A DNA stretch of 64,000 bases, from positions 496,001 to 560,000 of the forward strand of contig NZ_SACL01000001.1 in the NCBI RefSeq assembly GCF_004005855.1. The letters run 5' to 3'. The notes beneath the pieces are model-generated. The model did not search any database. It had not been told where the DNA came from and was given only the letters and a program-made list of their open reading frames with translations. Positions 25,419 to 34,280 of the stretch are shown one piece after another. Origin of the DNA: Rhodovarius crocodyli. GTDB taxonomy: Bacteria; Pseudomonadota; Alphaproteobacteria; Acetobacterales; Acetobacteraceae. Within the stretch, counting starts at the first letter, position 1. Each line of letters opens with the position of its first letter. A program made the translations under genes and the position numbers.

Positions 25419-26798
25419 CTAACCCAGCAGCAGCAGGGCCGTGCCGGCGAAGAGCAGTGCCGCCATGCTCGGCAGCAGCAGGCGCCAGACCTGGCCTGGC
25501 CTGGTGCCGTCGGCCAGCAGGCCGCAGAGCATGGCCAATCCGGCCGCGCTCATGCCCGCCCCGCCACCGCCGGCAAAGCTCTGCAGCCCCGCGACCAGCG
25601 CCGGATCCATGCCGAAGGCCGCACCCAGCGCGGCCTGCACCGGCATCAGGGCGGCGTTGCTGCCGACATTGCTGCCCGTGATGATGCCGGACAACAGGGC
25701 CATGGGCGCCATGGCGAAGGGCGCGGCCGCGCCCAGGCCGGTGGCCAGGGCCTGGGCCAGTTCCGCCGCCACCCCGCCGCCCGCCAGCCAGCGGCCGAGA
25801 ACGACATAGAGCAGCATGGCCACCGCCGGCCGCCTGGCGCGGCGCAGCGCGTCCATGCCCGCCGGCAGGCGCCCGCGCGCCAGCAGCATGGCGCCTGCCA
25901 CCACCGCCAGCACCACGGCGACATGGGTGATGGGAAAGGCGGGAAAGGCCGTGAACGGATGCCAGGCAGGCGGATTGGGCACCAGCCGCGCGCCCAGCAG
26001 CGCCGCCACCAGCATCAGATAGGGTGCCGCCAGGCGCAGCGCGCTGCGCAGCCCTGCCGGCGGCTGCGCGCGCCACAGCGCCGGGATGGTCGTCAGCCCG
26101 GTGGCGACCACGCCCGCGATCTCATAGGGCAGCAGCCAGTTGGCCAGCAGCAGCAGCGCCAGCAGCAGGCACATCAGCCCGGTCTGGGCCAGTTTCTCAC
26201 GCAGGTCCGGCGCTGCCCCGGCCCGTGCCTGCAGGTGCCACAGCAAGGGCAGGTTCAGCAGCATCCAGGCGACGGTCGGCAAGGCCGCGACCTGCGCCGT
26301 TGCCTGGACCGGCACGCCCGCCAGGGCGCTGCCCAGGGCTGTCCCGGGACCAAGCCCACCCCACGGAACCAGCGTAAGCGACTGCACGGCCAGCGCCGCC
26401 GCGACCGGCCCACGCACGCCCATCGCCCGCAGGGAGGACAAGGCGAAGACCGCCCCCACCGCGAAGCCGGTGACGCATTCCAGGAAGGCCCCGAGCGGCA
26501 CGACGGCAGCGAATATGCGCGCGGCATCGGGGGGCTGCTTCCGCTCGCTGCCGGGCGCCGCCGCCACGGCCGAGTGAAAGGCCAGGCCGCCGGCGACGAT
26601 CGTCATGGGTGCGATGGCCAGATAGGCACCGATGATGGTCTCACCCGCCAACAGCCCCGGCAGCGCCATGCCGTGCTTCAGTGCTAGGGCTGGAATGCTC
26701 GCGGCCAGCGCCAGCAGGCAGGCGACGACCGGGCTGGCGCGCCCGGCAGCCAGCAGGCCCAGCAACAGCAGCAGCGGCAGGGCTTCGAGCAGGATCAC
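25419..26798 (-). CDS. L-lactate permease family transporter
   Basis: 459 residues with about 12 hydrophobic segments. It matches the LctP/LldP family in LGAFLECVTGFAVGAVFALS, VPWGGLGPGTALG and GIITGSNVGSNAAL, although it is shorter than the roughly 550 residues of the classic lactate and glycolate permeases. The start ATG overlaps the upstream EamA gene stop by ATGA, and the ferredoxin-NADP reductase gene follows after 49 bp. It probably carries a short hydroxy- or keto-acid by proton symport; the exact substrate is not known. Confidence 0.78.
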   Translation of the reverse strand: MILLEALPLLLLLGLLAAGRASPVVACLLALAASIPALALKHGMALPGLLAGETIIGAYLAIAPMTIVAGGLAFHSAVAAAPGSERKQPPDAARIFAAVVPLGAFLECVTGFAVGAVFALSSLRAMGVRGPVAAALAVQSLTLVPWGGLGPGTALGSALAGVPVQATAQVAALPTVAWMLLNLPLLWHLQARAGAAPDLREKLAQTGLMCLLLALLLLANWLLPYEIAGVVATGLTTIPALWRAQPPAGLRSALRLAAPYLMLVAALLGARLVPNPPAWHPFTAFPAFPITHVAVVLAVVAGAMLLARGRLPAGMDALRRARRPAVAMLLYVVLGRWLAGGGVAAELAQALATGLGAAAPFAMAPMALLSGIITGSNVGSNAALMPVQAALGAAFGMDPALVAGLQSFAGGGGAGMSAAGLAMLCGLLADGTRPGQVWRLLLPSMAALLFAGTALLLLG

Positions 26799-27658
26799 CG
26801 GCGTCGTGCCTCCGCGACCGTGATGACGACGGCGCCACCCAGAATGAAGGCGGCGCCGATGGCTGCGGCCATGTCAGGCACTTCTCCGAACAAGGCCCAG
26901 CCGAAGCCCGCGATGATGATCAGGCGCAGATACTGGAAAGGTGCCACCGCACTGGCCTCACCGGCACGCAGCGCCTCGGTCACCAGCCAGATGATGCCGG
27001 GGGTGAACAGGCCGAAGCCGACCAGCCACAGCAGGTCCGTCCCGCCGGGCGTGACCCAGCCGGTCATCGCGAAGGGAATGGCCGCCGCCGTGGTGACCAG
27101 CCCCACCCAGCCCACCACGCTTTGCGTGGTCTCGGTGCGGGTCAGTGAGCGGCTGGTCAGCGTGATGCCGCACCAGGAAAGGGCGGCCAGCAATGCGACG
27201 ACAGCGCCCGGCAGGGAGATCTCGGCCCCCGGCCGCAGCATCACCGCTACGCCCAGCAGACCGCCGACCGTGCCCACCCATCGCGCCACACCGACCCTTT
27301 CGCCCAGCAGGGGGCCGGCCAGCATCGTCGTGAACATCACATTGGTGAAGGACAGCACCGTCGCGGTCGCCAAATCGAGGTAGCGATAGGAGAGGAAATA
27401 GAGCGTCCAGGTCGTGATGCTGCACAAGCCGCGCAGCAGGTGCATGGGCAGACGATGGGTAGCAAAGGCCGCCGTGCCTGACCGCATCAACAGCGGCGCC
27501 ACCCAGAACAACTGCCCCATCGAGCGGAACAGCACCTGGACCTGCACTGGAATCCCGCGCTCATGCAGCACGCGCACCACCAGCACCTCCGTGGCGAACA
27601 GGCAGGCGGCGAGCGCCATCAGCGCAGCCCCCTTCAGATTGTCGTTGCCGTTCGCCAT
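26795..27658 (-). CDS. DMT-superfamily EamA transporter
   Basis: 287 residues, ten predicted membrane segments formed by two EamA repeats of about 140 residues each. The first repeat starts with KGAALMALAACLFATEVLVV, and the end of the first repeat has VLSFTNVMFTTMLAGPLLGE, matched in the second by PFQYLRLIIIAGFGWALFGE. Such proteins export amino acids or other metabolites. The ATG at 27656-27658 puts the first membrane helix at the usual place; a longer upstream frame adds a non-hydrophobic region and is not favoured. Confidence 0.85.
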   Translation of the reverse strand: MANGNDNLKGAALMALAACLFATEVLVVRVLHERGIPVQVQVLFRSMGQLFWVAPLLMRSGTAAFATHRLPMHLLRGLCSITTWTLYFLSYRYLDLATATVLSFTNVMFTTMLAGPLLGERVGVARWVGTVGGLLGVAVMLRPGAEISLPGAVVALLAALSWCGITLTSRSLTRTETTQSVVGWVGLVTTAAAIPFAMTGWVTPGGTDLLWLVGFGLFTPGIIWLVTEALRAGEASAVAPFQYLRLIIIAGFGWALFGEVPDMAAAIGAAFILGGAVVITVAEARRR

Positions 27659-27808
27659 CGCGCGGCACTGTGCAATGGGCCGGGGCCGGGCGCATCCCGC
27701 CCGGGCCGCATGGCGTGGATGCGTGGCGATTCTGGCTTGATCCGCAGGCGCGGGGCCGGGAACACTACGGGCAAGCGCGGAACAACCGCGCGGCAAGGAG
27801 GAAGCACC

Positions 27809-28783
27809 ATGACCCATTCCCTGGGGCGCCGTGGCATGCTGGCGCTCGCCGGCAGTTCAGCATTGGCCAGCCCTGCCCTGGCGCAGCCTGGCTTTCCCAA
27901 CCGATCCATCCGCATGATCGTGCCCTGGCCGGCCGGGGGCTCCTCCGACGGCCAGATGCGCGCCCTGGCGGAAGCCGCCACCCGCGTCCTGGGCCAGCCG
28001 GTAGTGATCGAGAACCGCGGCGGCGTCAGCGGCACCCTGGCCGCGCAGATGATGGCGGCGGAACCGCGGGGCGACGGCTATCTGGTCGGCCAGCTGCCCA
28101 TCACCGCATTCCGCCTGCCCGCGATGACCAGCCGCCCCACCTGGGACGTGACGAAGGACTTCACCTACATCATCCACATGACGGGCTATCTGTTCGGCGT
28201 GGCGGTGAAGGCGGATGCGCCATGGCGCAACTGGCAGGAGTTCCTGGCCCACGCCAAGGCCAACCCCGGCCGGGTCTCCTACGGCTCCCCTGGTGTGGGC
28301 ACCACGCTGCACATCACGATGGAACGCATCGCGGCCGAGCAGGGCATCGAGTTCCTGCATGTGCCGTTCCGCGGCGGTTCCGACAACGCGCAGGCCCTGC
28401 TCTCAGGCCAGACCAATGCCATGGCGGACAGCACCAGCTGGGGTCCGCTGGTGGATGCCGGGCAGTTCCGCCTGCTGTGCACCTGGGGCCCTGAACGGGC
28501 GCGCCGCTACCCGGATGTGCCGACGCTGAAGGAGCTGGGCACGAACATCGTGTCGACCTCTCCCTATGGCCTCGCGGGGCCGAAGAACATGGACCCCGAG
28601 GTGGTGCGCATCCTGCACGACGCCTTCCGCCAGGCGCTGAACGACCCCATCCACCTGGCCGCGCTTGAACGGTTCGACATGCCGTTGCTCTATCTGAACA
28701 GCGACGACTACCGGACAGCCGCACTCCGCACGACGGAGGAGGAGACCGCGGTCATCCAGCGCCTCGGCCTGCGGATGAACTGA
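27809..28783 (+). CDS. Bug-type tripartite tricarboxylate transporter binding protein
   Basis: 324 residues with a twin-arginine-like signal (LGRRGMLALAGSSALASPAL, ending ALAQ). The mature start FPNRSIRMIVPWPAGGSSD, then VIENRGGVSG and VSYGSPGVGTTLHI, are standard for the family. A strong AAGGAGG lies 10 bp upstream of the ATG. Like the other two Bug genes in the window it lacks TctAB neighbours. The following M20 hydrolase gene on the same strand could act on the same compound, but 85 bp separate them. Confidence 0.9.
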   Translation: MTHSLGRRGMLALAGSSALASPALAQPGFPNRSIRMIVPWPAGGSSDGQMRALAEAATRVLGQPVVIENRGGVSGTLAAQMMAAEPRGDGYLVGQLPITAFRLPAMTSRPTWDVTKDFTYIIHMTGYLFGVAVKADAPWRNWQEFLAHAKANPGRVSYGSPGVGTTLHITMERIAAEQGIEFLHVPFRGGSDNAQALLSGQTNAMADSTSWGPLVDAGQFRLLCTWGPERARRYPDVPTLKELGTNIVSTSPYGLAGPKNMDPEVVRILHDAFRQALNDPIHLAALERFDMPLLYLNSDDYRTAALRTTEEETAVIQRLGLRMN

Positions 28784-28868
28784 CGGGCGACGGGAGGGGG
28801 CTCCCCCCCTCTCGACACCCCGGCCACCTCATGCGAACCCATCGGCAACTAACCGTGGGGTATCCACC

Positions 28869-30080
28869 GTGAAAGACACCGTCGCCGCCATCGCCACCCA
28901 CCCGCGCTTCCGCGCCGCCTGCGACACCATGCGGGCCGAGCACGACCGCACGGTGGAAGACATCATCCGCCTGACTGAGATCCCCGCCCCGCCCTTCGGC
29001 GAGGAAGCCCGCGCCGCCGCCTATCTGGCGATGCTGCAGCAGCACGGGCTGGAGGAAGTGGAGCAGGACGAGGCCGGCAATGTGATGGGCCGCCGCCGTG
29101 GCTTCGGCAACGGCGAGACCCTGGTCGTCGCCGCCCACCTCGACACGGTGTTCCCCGCCGGCACCGACGTGCGCGTGCGGCGCGAGGGAACGAAGCTGTT
29201 CGCGCCCGGCGTCGGCGACGATACCCGCAGCCTGGCGGTGAACCTCGCCTTCCTGCGCGCGCTGGACGCGGCCGGCATCCGCACCCGTGCGGACATCCTG
29301 TTCGTGGGTGACGTGGGCGAGGAAGGGCTGGGTGACCTGCGCGGCGTGCGCCACCTGTTCACCAAGGGCCGCCACGCCGGCAAGATCGACGCCTTCCTGA
29401 CGGTGGACAGCCCCGAGGTGGACCGGATCGTGACCGGCGGCGTGGGTTCCAAGCGGTATCGCGTGGTGTTCCGTGGTCCCGGCGGACACAGCTTCGGCGC
29501 CTTCGGCCTGGTGAACCCCATGTATGCGATGGCCGAGGCCACGCGCGGCATCGGCGCCATCCAGGTGCCGCGTACCCCGCAGACGACGCATTGCGTGTCC
29601 ATCGTCTCGGGCGGCACCTCCGTGAATGCCATTCCGAACGAAGTGCGCATCGAGGTGGACCTGCGCAGCCGCGCCCCGGCCGAGCTGGCCCGCATCGACG
29701 CCGAGTTCCGCGCCATCGTGGAACGCGCCGTCGCGCAGGAGAATGCCACGCGCGACACCCGCGACGGCACCGTCTCCGCCGAGATCATCCCGATCGGCGA
29801 TCGGCCGGCCGGCGGCACCGCGCATGACAATCCCATCGTGGCGGCCGCCACCGCGGCCGTGGCCTATCACGGCTACACCGTCAGCTATGAGGACAGCAGC
29901 ACCGACGCGAACATTCCGATGAGCCTGGGCATCCCTGCCCTGCGCATCGGCAGCGGCGGGCGCGGCGGAAGGGCGCACAGCCTTGAGGAATGGATCGACG
30001 TCGAGCGCGAGGAGAGCCTGCGGGGCATGAGCGCGAGCCTGCTGACGATCCTGGCCGCCGCGGGCGCCGAGCTGGACTGA
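28869..30080 (+). CDS. M20-family metallohydrolase (peptidase T-like)
   Basis: 403-residue zinc hydrolase, GTG start. Metal ligands and catalytic residues are visible: His90 and Asp92 in AAHLDTVF, Asp117 in PGVGDD, Glu151/Glu152 in GEEG, Asp180 in TVDSPEVD, and a late histidine in GRAHSLEE. The dimerisation domain carries GPGGHSFGAFG and the SGGTSVNAIPNEVRIEVDLR strand typical of M20 enzymes. These hydrolyse peptides, acyl-amino acids or carbamoyl compounds. It follows a Bug protein gene and may process an imported compound. Confidence 0.87.
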   Translation: MKDTVAAIATHPRFRAACDTMRAEHDRTVEDIIRLTEIPAPPFGEEARAAAYLAMLQQHGLEEVEQDEAGNVMGRRRGFGNGETLVVAAHLDTVFPAGTDVRVRREGTKLFAPGVGDDTRSLAVNLAFLRALDAAGIRTRADILFVGDVGEEGLGDLRGVRHLFTKGRHAGKIDAFLTVDSPEVDRIVTGGVGSKRYRVVFRGPGGHSFGAFGLVNPMYAMAEATRGIGAIQVPRTPQTTHCVSIVSGGTSVNAIPNEVRIEVDLRSRAPAELARIDAEFRAIVERAVAQENATRDTRDGTVSAEIIPIGDRPAGGTAHDNPIVAAATAAVAYHGYTVSYEDSSTDANIPMSLGIPALRIGSGGRGGRAHSLEEWIDVEREESLRGMSASLLTILAAAGAELD

Positions 30081-30151
30081 GATTGTCCCAGATCAAGGCT
30101 GCCTGAGCTTCCTCCCGTCATGCTGCGGCAAAAGCAAGACGGGAGGACATC

Positions 30152-30574
30152 ATGCCATCACGCTGCATGCATGAACTGGTGCGCGACCAGAAGCCGCTGG
30201 TCATGCCGCCCGAGACCTCGGTGAAGGATGCGGCCGCCGCCATGCTGGCGCGTCGCGTCGGTGCCGTGCTGGTGGCCCGGGCGGACGGCAGGCTGCTTGG
30301 TATCTTCACCGGCCGGGATGCGTTGCGCTGCCTGGCCGGCGCGGACGATACCCGCACCTGCACGCTGGCCTCGGTTATGACGGCCTCGCCCCTTACCCTG
30401 CCGCCGGAAGCCGATGCGATGGAGGCGCTTCGCCTGCTGAATGATGCAGGCGTGCGCCACATGCCGATCGTGCAGAACGGCAAGGTGGCGGGCATCGTCT
30501 CCCGCTATGACTTCCGGGCCATGGAGCACGGAAGGCTGGAGGAGGAGACCGGCTACTTCGAGATGCTGCGCTGA
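30152..30574 (+). CDS. Two-CBS-domain protein
   Basis: 140 residues, two tandem CBS domains (about 8-65 and 75-130) and nothing else. Each has the GA(V/I)LVARADGRLLGIFTGRD or RHMPIVQNGKVAGIVSRYD end strand. Paired CBS domains bind adenosine nucleotides such as AMP, ATP or NADH and act as energy sensors for partner proteins; the partner is not evident. GGGAGGACATC gives a good ribosome site. Confidence 0.85.
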   Translation: MPSRCMHELVRDQKPLVMPPETSVKDAAAAMLARRVGAVLVARADGRLLGIFTGRDALRCLAGADDTRTCTLASVMTASPLTLPPEADAMEALRLLNDAGVRHMPIVQNGKVAGIVSRYDFRAMEHGRLEEETGYFEMLR

Positions 30575-30576
30575 AC

Positions 30577-31191
30577 CTATTGGAACATGCGCTGCATGCG
30601 GCCCAGGAAGTCACGAAACTCTGTCCCTTCCTCGGTCCGCAGCGGGCCGGGAGGGACGAAACGGCGGTAGCGCGCCATCGCCTCGGCAGTGCCGGAAAGG
30701 GGCATCTCCACCGGCTCCGGACTGCTGCCGCCGGCACCAAGGCCCGTGGGGCGCACCAAGGCAAAGGGGGCATCGCGCAGTTCGCGTTCCATGCGCTCGG
30801 CTTCCTCGGCGCGCGGGAAGCAGGCAAGCGTGCGCCCTTCCAGCCCGCAGGCCATTTCGACCATCGGGTTGCGGCCCAGGCGGATCTGCACCTTGCCGGC
30901 CAGGGCCATCAACCCGCGCGAGGCACCCTCCAGCCCCAGGTCACGCGCGGTGACCACGGGCACGAGGCGTCCCCCGCGCTCCTGAATCTCGAGCGCCAGG
31001 CCCGGGCCGCCGCCGGGGCGTTCCACCCAATTCTGGTGACGCAGCAGGCAGGCGGTGCGGTCGGTCATCCGGTCCGTCATGCAGCCCAGCCGCCAGGTGC
31101 CGAAGGATTCACCGATATCGGCCGGCGGTTGCGGGTTCTGCGCCATGGCCGGCCATGCGAGAAACAGGGTCAGGACAAGGCTGCGCTTCAT
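30577..31191 (-). CDS. IalB-like periplasmic protein
   Basis: 204 residues with a signal peptide starting MKRSLVLTLFLAWPAMAQ. The mature part opens with GESFGTWRLGCMTDR and a later TACLLRHQNW, which resembles the F-x-x-W-x-x-x-C and following cysteine of invasion-associated locus B proteins; a second cysteine pair (EMACGLEGRTLACFP) probably forms a disulfide. IalB-like proteins are abundant in free-living alphaproteobacteria and do not imply virulence. The ATG at 31189-31191 is divergent from the aldo/keto reductase start with only 13 bp between; a longer upstream frame runs through that gene and is rejected. Confidence 0.65.
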   Translation of the reverse strand: MKRSLVLTLFLAWPAMAQNPQPPADIGESFGTWRLGCMTDRMTDRTACLLRHQNWVERPGGGPGLALEIQERGGRLVPVVTARDLGLEGASRGLMALAGKVQIRLGRNPMVEMACGLEGRTLACFPRAEEAERMERELRDAPFALVRPTGLGAGGSSPEPVEMPLSGTAEAMARYRRFVPPGPLRTEEGTEFRDFLGRMQRMFQ

Positions 31192-31204
31192 AGGGGGGCT
31201 TCCG

Positions 31205-32032
31205 ATGGCGAAAACGGTGACTTGGGCGGGCGGCCGGGTGTTACCGGCTCTGGGTCTTGGCACCTGGAAGATGGGGGAAGACCCCCGCCGGCGGCAAGAG
31301 GAGCTGGCCGCCCTGCGCGCCGGGCTGGATGCAGGGCTGACACTGATCGACACCGCAGAAATGTACGGCGACGGCGCGGCCGAGACCCTGATCGCGGAGG
31401 CCATCGCCGGCCGCCCGCGCGAGGAATTGTTCGTCGTTTCCAAGGTCTATCCGCACAATGCGGGCGCTACGCGGCTGCCTCAGGCACTGGCCCGCAGCCT
31501 GAAGCGCCTCAAGACCGATGTTCTGGACTGCTACCTGCTGCACTGGCGCGGCGGCGTGCCGCTGGAGGAAACGGCGGAGACCATGGAACGCATGCGCGAG
31601 GCGGGACATATCCGCAGCTGGGGCGTGTCGAACCTGGATCTGGACGACATGCAGGAGCTGGACGACCCGCGCTGCGCCACCAATCAGGTGCTTCTGCATC
31701 CTGGAGAGCGTGGGGTTGAGTTCGACCTGCTGCCCTGGATGCAGCAGCGGAACATGCCACTGATGGCGTATTCGCCCCTGGGCCAGGGCCCGATCCTGCG
31801 CAATCCGGCACTCGGCGCCATCGCGGCCCGGCACAAGGCGACGTCCGCCCAGGTGGCGCTGGCCTGGAGCATCCGCCACCCTGGGGTGATCGCCATTCCG
31901 AAGTCGGGCAAGCCGGAGAGAGCGCGGGAAAATGCCGCGGCCCTGGCGCTGGAACTGACCGACCAGGACTTGGCGGCGATCGACGCGGCCTTTCCCCCGC
32001 CCAAGCGGAAGCGGCCGCTGGCGATGCTTTAG
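31205..32032 (+). CDS. Aldo/keto reductase
   Basis: 275-residue NADPH-dependent carbonyl reductase. The catalytic tetrad is intact: Asp49 and Tyr54 in DTAEMYGDG, Lys80 in VVSKVYP, His113 in LLHWRGG. The NADP-phosphate site VIAIPKSGKPERARENAAA lies near the end. The size and HWRG/AYSPLGQGP motifs place it with the 2,5-diketogluconate reductase-like branch; the in-vivo substrate is unknown. Its stop overlaps the convergent small gene downstream. Confidence 0.92.
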   Translation: MAKTVTWAGGRVLPALGLGTWKMGEDPRRRQEELAALRAGLDAGLTLIDTAEMYGDGAAETLIAEAIAGRPREELFVVSKVYPHNAGATRLPQALARSLKRLKTDVLDCYLLHWRGGVPLEETAETMERMREAGHIRSWGVSNLDLDDMQELDDPRCATNQVLLHPGERGVEFDLLPWMQQRNMPLMAYSPLGQGPILRNPALGAIAARHKATSAQVALAWSIRHPGVIAIPKSGKPERARENAAALALELTDQDLAAIDAAFPPPKRKRPLAML

Positions 32033-32283
32033 CTGCGGCGTGGCAGGCTCGGCAGGTCGCGCAGTTCGCCGGCCTCGACGCTGGCCAGGGCCTGGCGCAG
32101 CACCTGGGCCACCGCATGGTCGTCCAGATTGCGCGACAGCAGGCCCAGCGCCCCACCCAGCAGGGCGGAGGCAGCGGAGATCGGGTTGATCTTCTGCTCG
32201 ATCATATACTCGATGGCCTTGTCCACCACGGAGCCGGCGTAGCTGAGATCCTCGGGCGCGTCGGCGTCGAATTCCTGGTTCAT
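32029..32283 (-). CDS. Small conserved-looking hypothetical protein
   Basis: 84 residues, soluble, acidic N-terminus (MNQEFDADAPEDLSYAG) then a helix with ALLGGALGLLSRNLDDH and a basic end. No family recognised. It is retained as a gene because codon use fits the region, the stop overlaps the reductase stop by two bases, and no frame on the other strand explains the segment. Confidence 0.6.
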   Translation of the reverse strand: MNQEFDADAPEDLSYAGSVVDKAIEYMIEQKINPISAASALLGGALGLLSRNLDDHAVAQVLRQALASVEAGELRDLPSLPRRS

Positions 32284-32368
32284 GCGTGGGTTTCCGTGGA
32301 GTTCATACGTTTGAAATGGGCCATTGCGCCCGCAACGAAAAGCCGGGGAGCGTTACGTCTTTGTCATG

Positions 32369-34225
32369 TCAGCCGCGCTCGCCCTGGGAACGTGCGCTGC
32401 TGGAACGATCGAGGCCGGCTGCGGCCTGGGCCGCCGCGGCGGCTTCCGCGGCCTCCAGCGCCTCGGACTGGCGCCGCCACATCTCGGCATAAAGGCCGTT
32501 CGCCGCGATCAACTCGGAATGGTTGCCGCGCTCTGCCACCTCGCCACCGCGCAGCACGATGATCTCGTCGGCCTCCACCACGGTGGAGAGGCGATGCGCG
32601 ATGACCAGGCTGGTGCGGTTGCGGGCCACCGTGCGGAGGGCCTGCTGGATCTCCTGCTCCGTCCGGGTGTCGAGCGCGCTGGTCGCCTCGTCCAGGATCA
32701 GGATGCGCGGATTCTTCAGAATGGTGCGGGCAATGGCCACCCGCTGCTTCTCGCCGCCCGAGAGCTTCAGCCCCCGTTCGCCCACCATGGTGTCGTAGCC
32801 GTCCGGCATGGAGAGGACGAAGTCGTGCACCTGCGCCAGCTTGGCGGCGGCCTCGATTTCCTCCTGCGTGGCGTCGGGGCGGCCATAGGCGATGTTGTAG
32901 CGGATGGTGTCGTTGAACAGCACCGTGTCCTGCGGCACCACGCCGATCGCCTGGCGCACGCTGTCCTGCGTCACCTGCCGGATATCGCTGCCGTCGATCA
33001 GGATCCGCCCGCCCGTCACGTCATAGAAGCGGAACAGCAGGCGGGAGATGGTGGACTTGCCCGCCCCGGTCGGCCCGACGATCGCCAGCATCTTGCCGGC
33101 CGGAACCGACAGGGAAACCCCCTTCAGGATCTGGCGGTCGGGGCGGTAGGCGAAGCGCACGTCGTCGAACACCAGCGCACCCGGGCCGGGCGGCAGGGGA
33201 GCGGCACCCGGGGCGTCCGAAACTTCGCGTTCCTCCCGCATCAGGGTGAACATGGCCTCCATGTCGGTCAGGCCCTGCTTCATCTCGCGATAGACGAAAC
33301 CCAGGAAATTCAGCGGGATGAACAGCTGCATCATATAGGTGTTGACCAGCACGAAATCGCCAACCGTCATCCGGCCCGCGCTGACACCCTGGGCGGCCAT
33401 CAGCATGATGATGGTCAGCCCCACCGCGATGATCGCCTGCTGGCCGGCATTCAGGGCGTTCAGCGAGACCTCGGACTTCGTCCAGGCCTTCTCATACCGC
33501 GCCAGAGAGCTGTCATAACGGCGCGTCTCATGCCCTTCGGCATTGAAATACTTCACCGTCTCATAGTTCAGCAGGCTGTCGATGGCGCGCGTATTGGCCT
33601 GCTGGTCCGTCTCGTTCATCCGCCGGCGGAACTGCAGGCGCCAGTTGGTGAACATCAGCGTGAAGGTGACGTAGATCGCGACCGCCCCCAGCGTGACCCC
33701 CGCGAAGGAGAAGTCGAACATCCCCCACAGGATCACCGCCACCAGCAGGATCTCGAAGATGGTGGGCACGATGTTGAACAGCGCGAAATCGAGCACGAAG
33801 GTGATGCCGCGCACGCCGCGCTCGATGAGCCGGGTCAGGCCGCCGGTCTGGCGATCGAGGTGGAAACGCAGGGACAAGGCGTGCAGGTGCTTGAACACCG
33901 ACAGCGCGATCTGCCGGGTGGCCCGCGCCTGCACCTTGGTGAAGACCGCGTCGCGTCCCTCGGCGAACAGAGACGACAGCGCGCGCATCAGGCCATAGCC
34001 CACGATCAGCGCGATGGGCACCGCGACCATGGCGGCCGGGCCGGAATGGGGCGTCAGCGCATCCACGCCGCGCGCGAAGAAGATGGGCACCACGGCATTG
34101 GCCGCCTTGCCCAGCACCAGCAGCACCAGCGATGCCACGACCCGAAGGCGCAGCTCCGTCTCGCCCTTGGGCCACAGATAGGGGGCCAGGCTCTTCAGCG
34201 TGTCGAAATGGGTGCGCTCGGTCAT
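32369..34225 (-). CDS. Atm1-type ABC exporter (glutathione/metal-thiol export)
   Basis: 618-residue half-transporter that works as a homodimer. The membrane domain covers about residues 25-320 and contains NETDQQANTRAIDSLLNYET followed by VKYFN, the diagnostic stretch of mitochondrial Atm1 and its alphaproteobacterial counterparts, which export glutathione polysulfide or metal-glutathione complexes. ATPase motifs are Walker A GPTGAGKST, signature LSGGEKQRVAIART and Walker B ILILDEATSALD. The C-terminus is an Ala-rich extension. The 85-bp region to the small gene downstream holds nothing recognised. Confidence 0.92.
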   Translation of the reverse strand: MTERTHFDTLKSLAPYLWPKGETELRLRVVASLVLLVLGKAANAVVPIFFARGVDALTPHSGPAAMVAVPIALIVGYGLMRALSSLFAEGRDAVFTKVQARATRQIALSVFKHLHALSLRFHLDRQTGGLTRLIERGVRGITFVLDFALFNIVPTIFEILLVAVILWGMFDFSFAGVTLGAVAIYVTFTLMFTNWRLQFRRRMNETDQQANTRAIDSLLNYETVKYFNAEGHETRRYDSSLARYEKAWTKSEVSLNALNAGQQAIIAVGLTIIMLMAAQGVSAGRMTVGDFVLVNTYMMQLFIPLNFLGFVYREMKQGLTDMEAMFTLMREEREVSDAPGAAPLPPGPGALVFDDVRFAYRPDRQILKGVSLSVPAGKMLAIVGPTGAGKSTISRLLFRFYDVTGGRILIDGSDIRQVTQDSVRQAIGVVPQDTVLFNDTIRYNIAYGRPDATQEEIEAAAKLAQVHDFVLSMPDGYDTMVGERGLKLSGGEKQRVAIARTILKNPRILILDEATSALDTRTEQEIQQALRTVARNRTSLVIAHRLSTVVEADEIIVLRGGEVAERGNHSELIAANGLYAEMWRRQSEALEAAEAAAAAQAAAGLDRSSSARSQGERG

Positions 34226-34280
34226 CGCGCCCAGATAAGCGCGATACCCGGAAGTGTCAGTATGCCGCGGTGTGAAACTG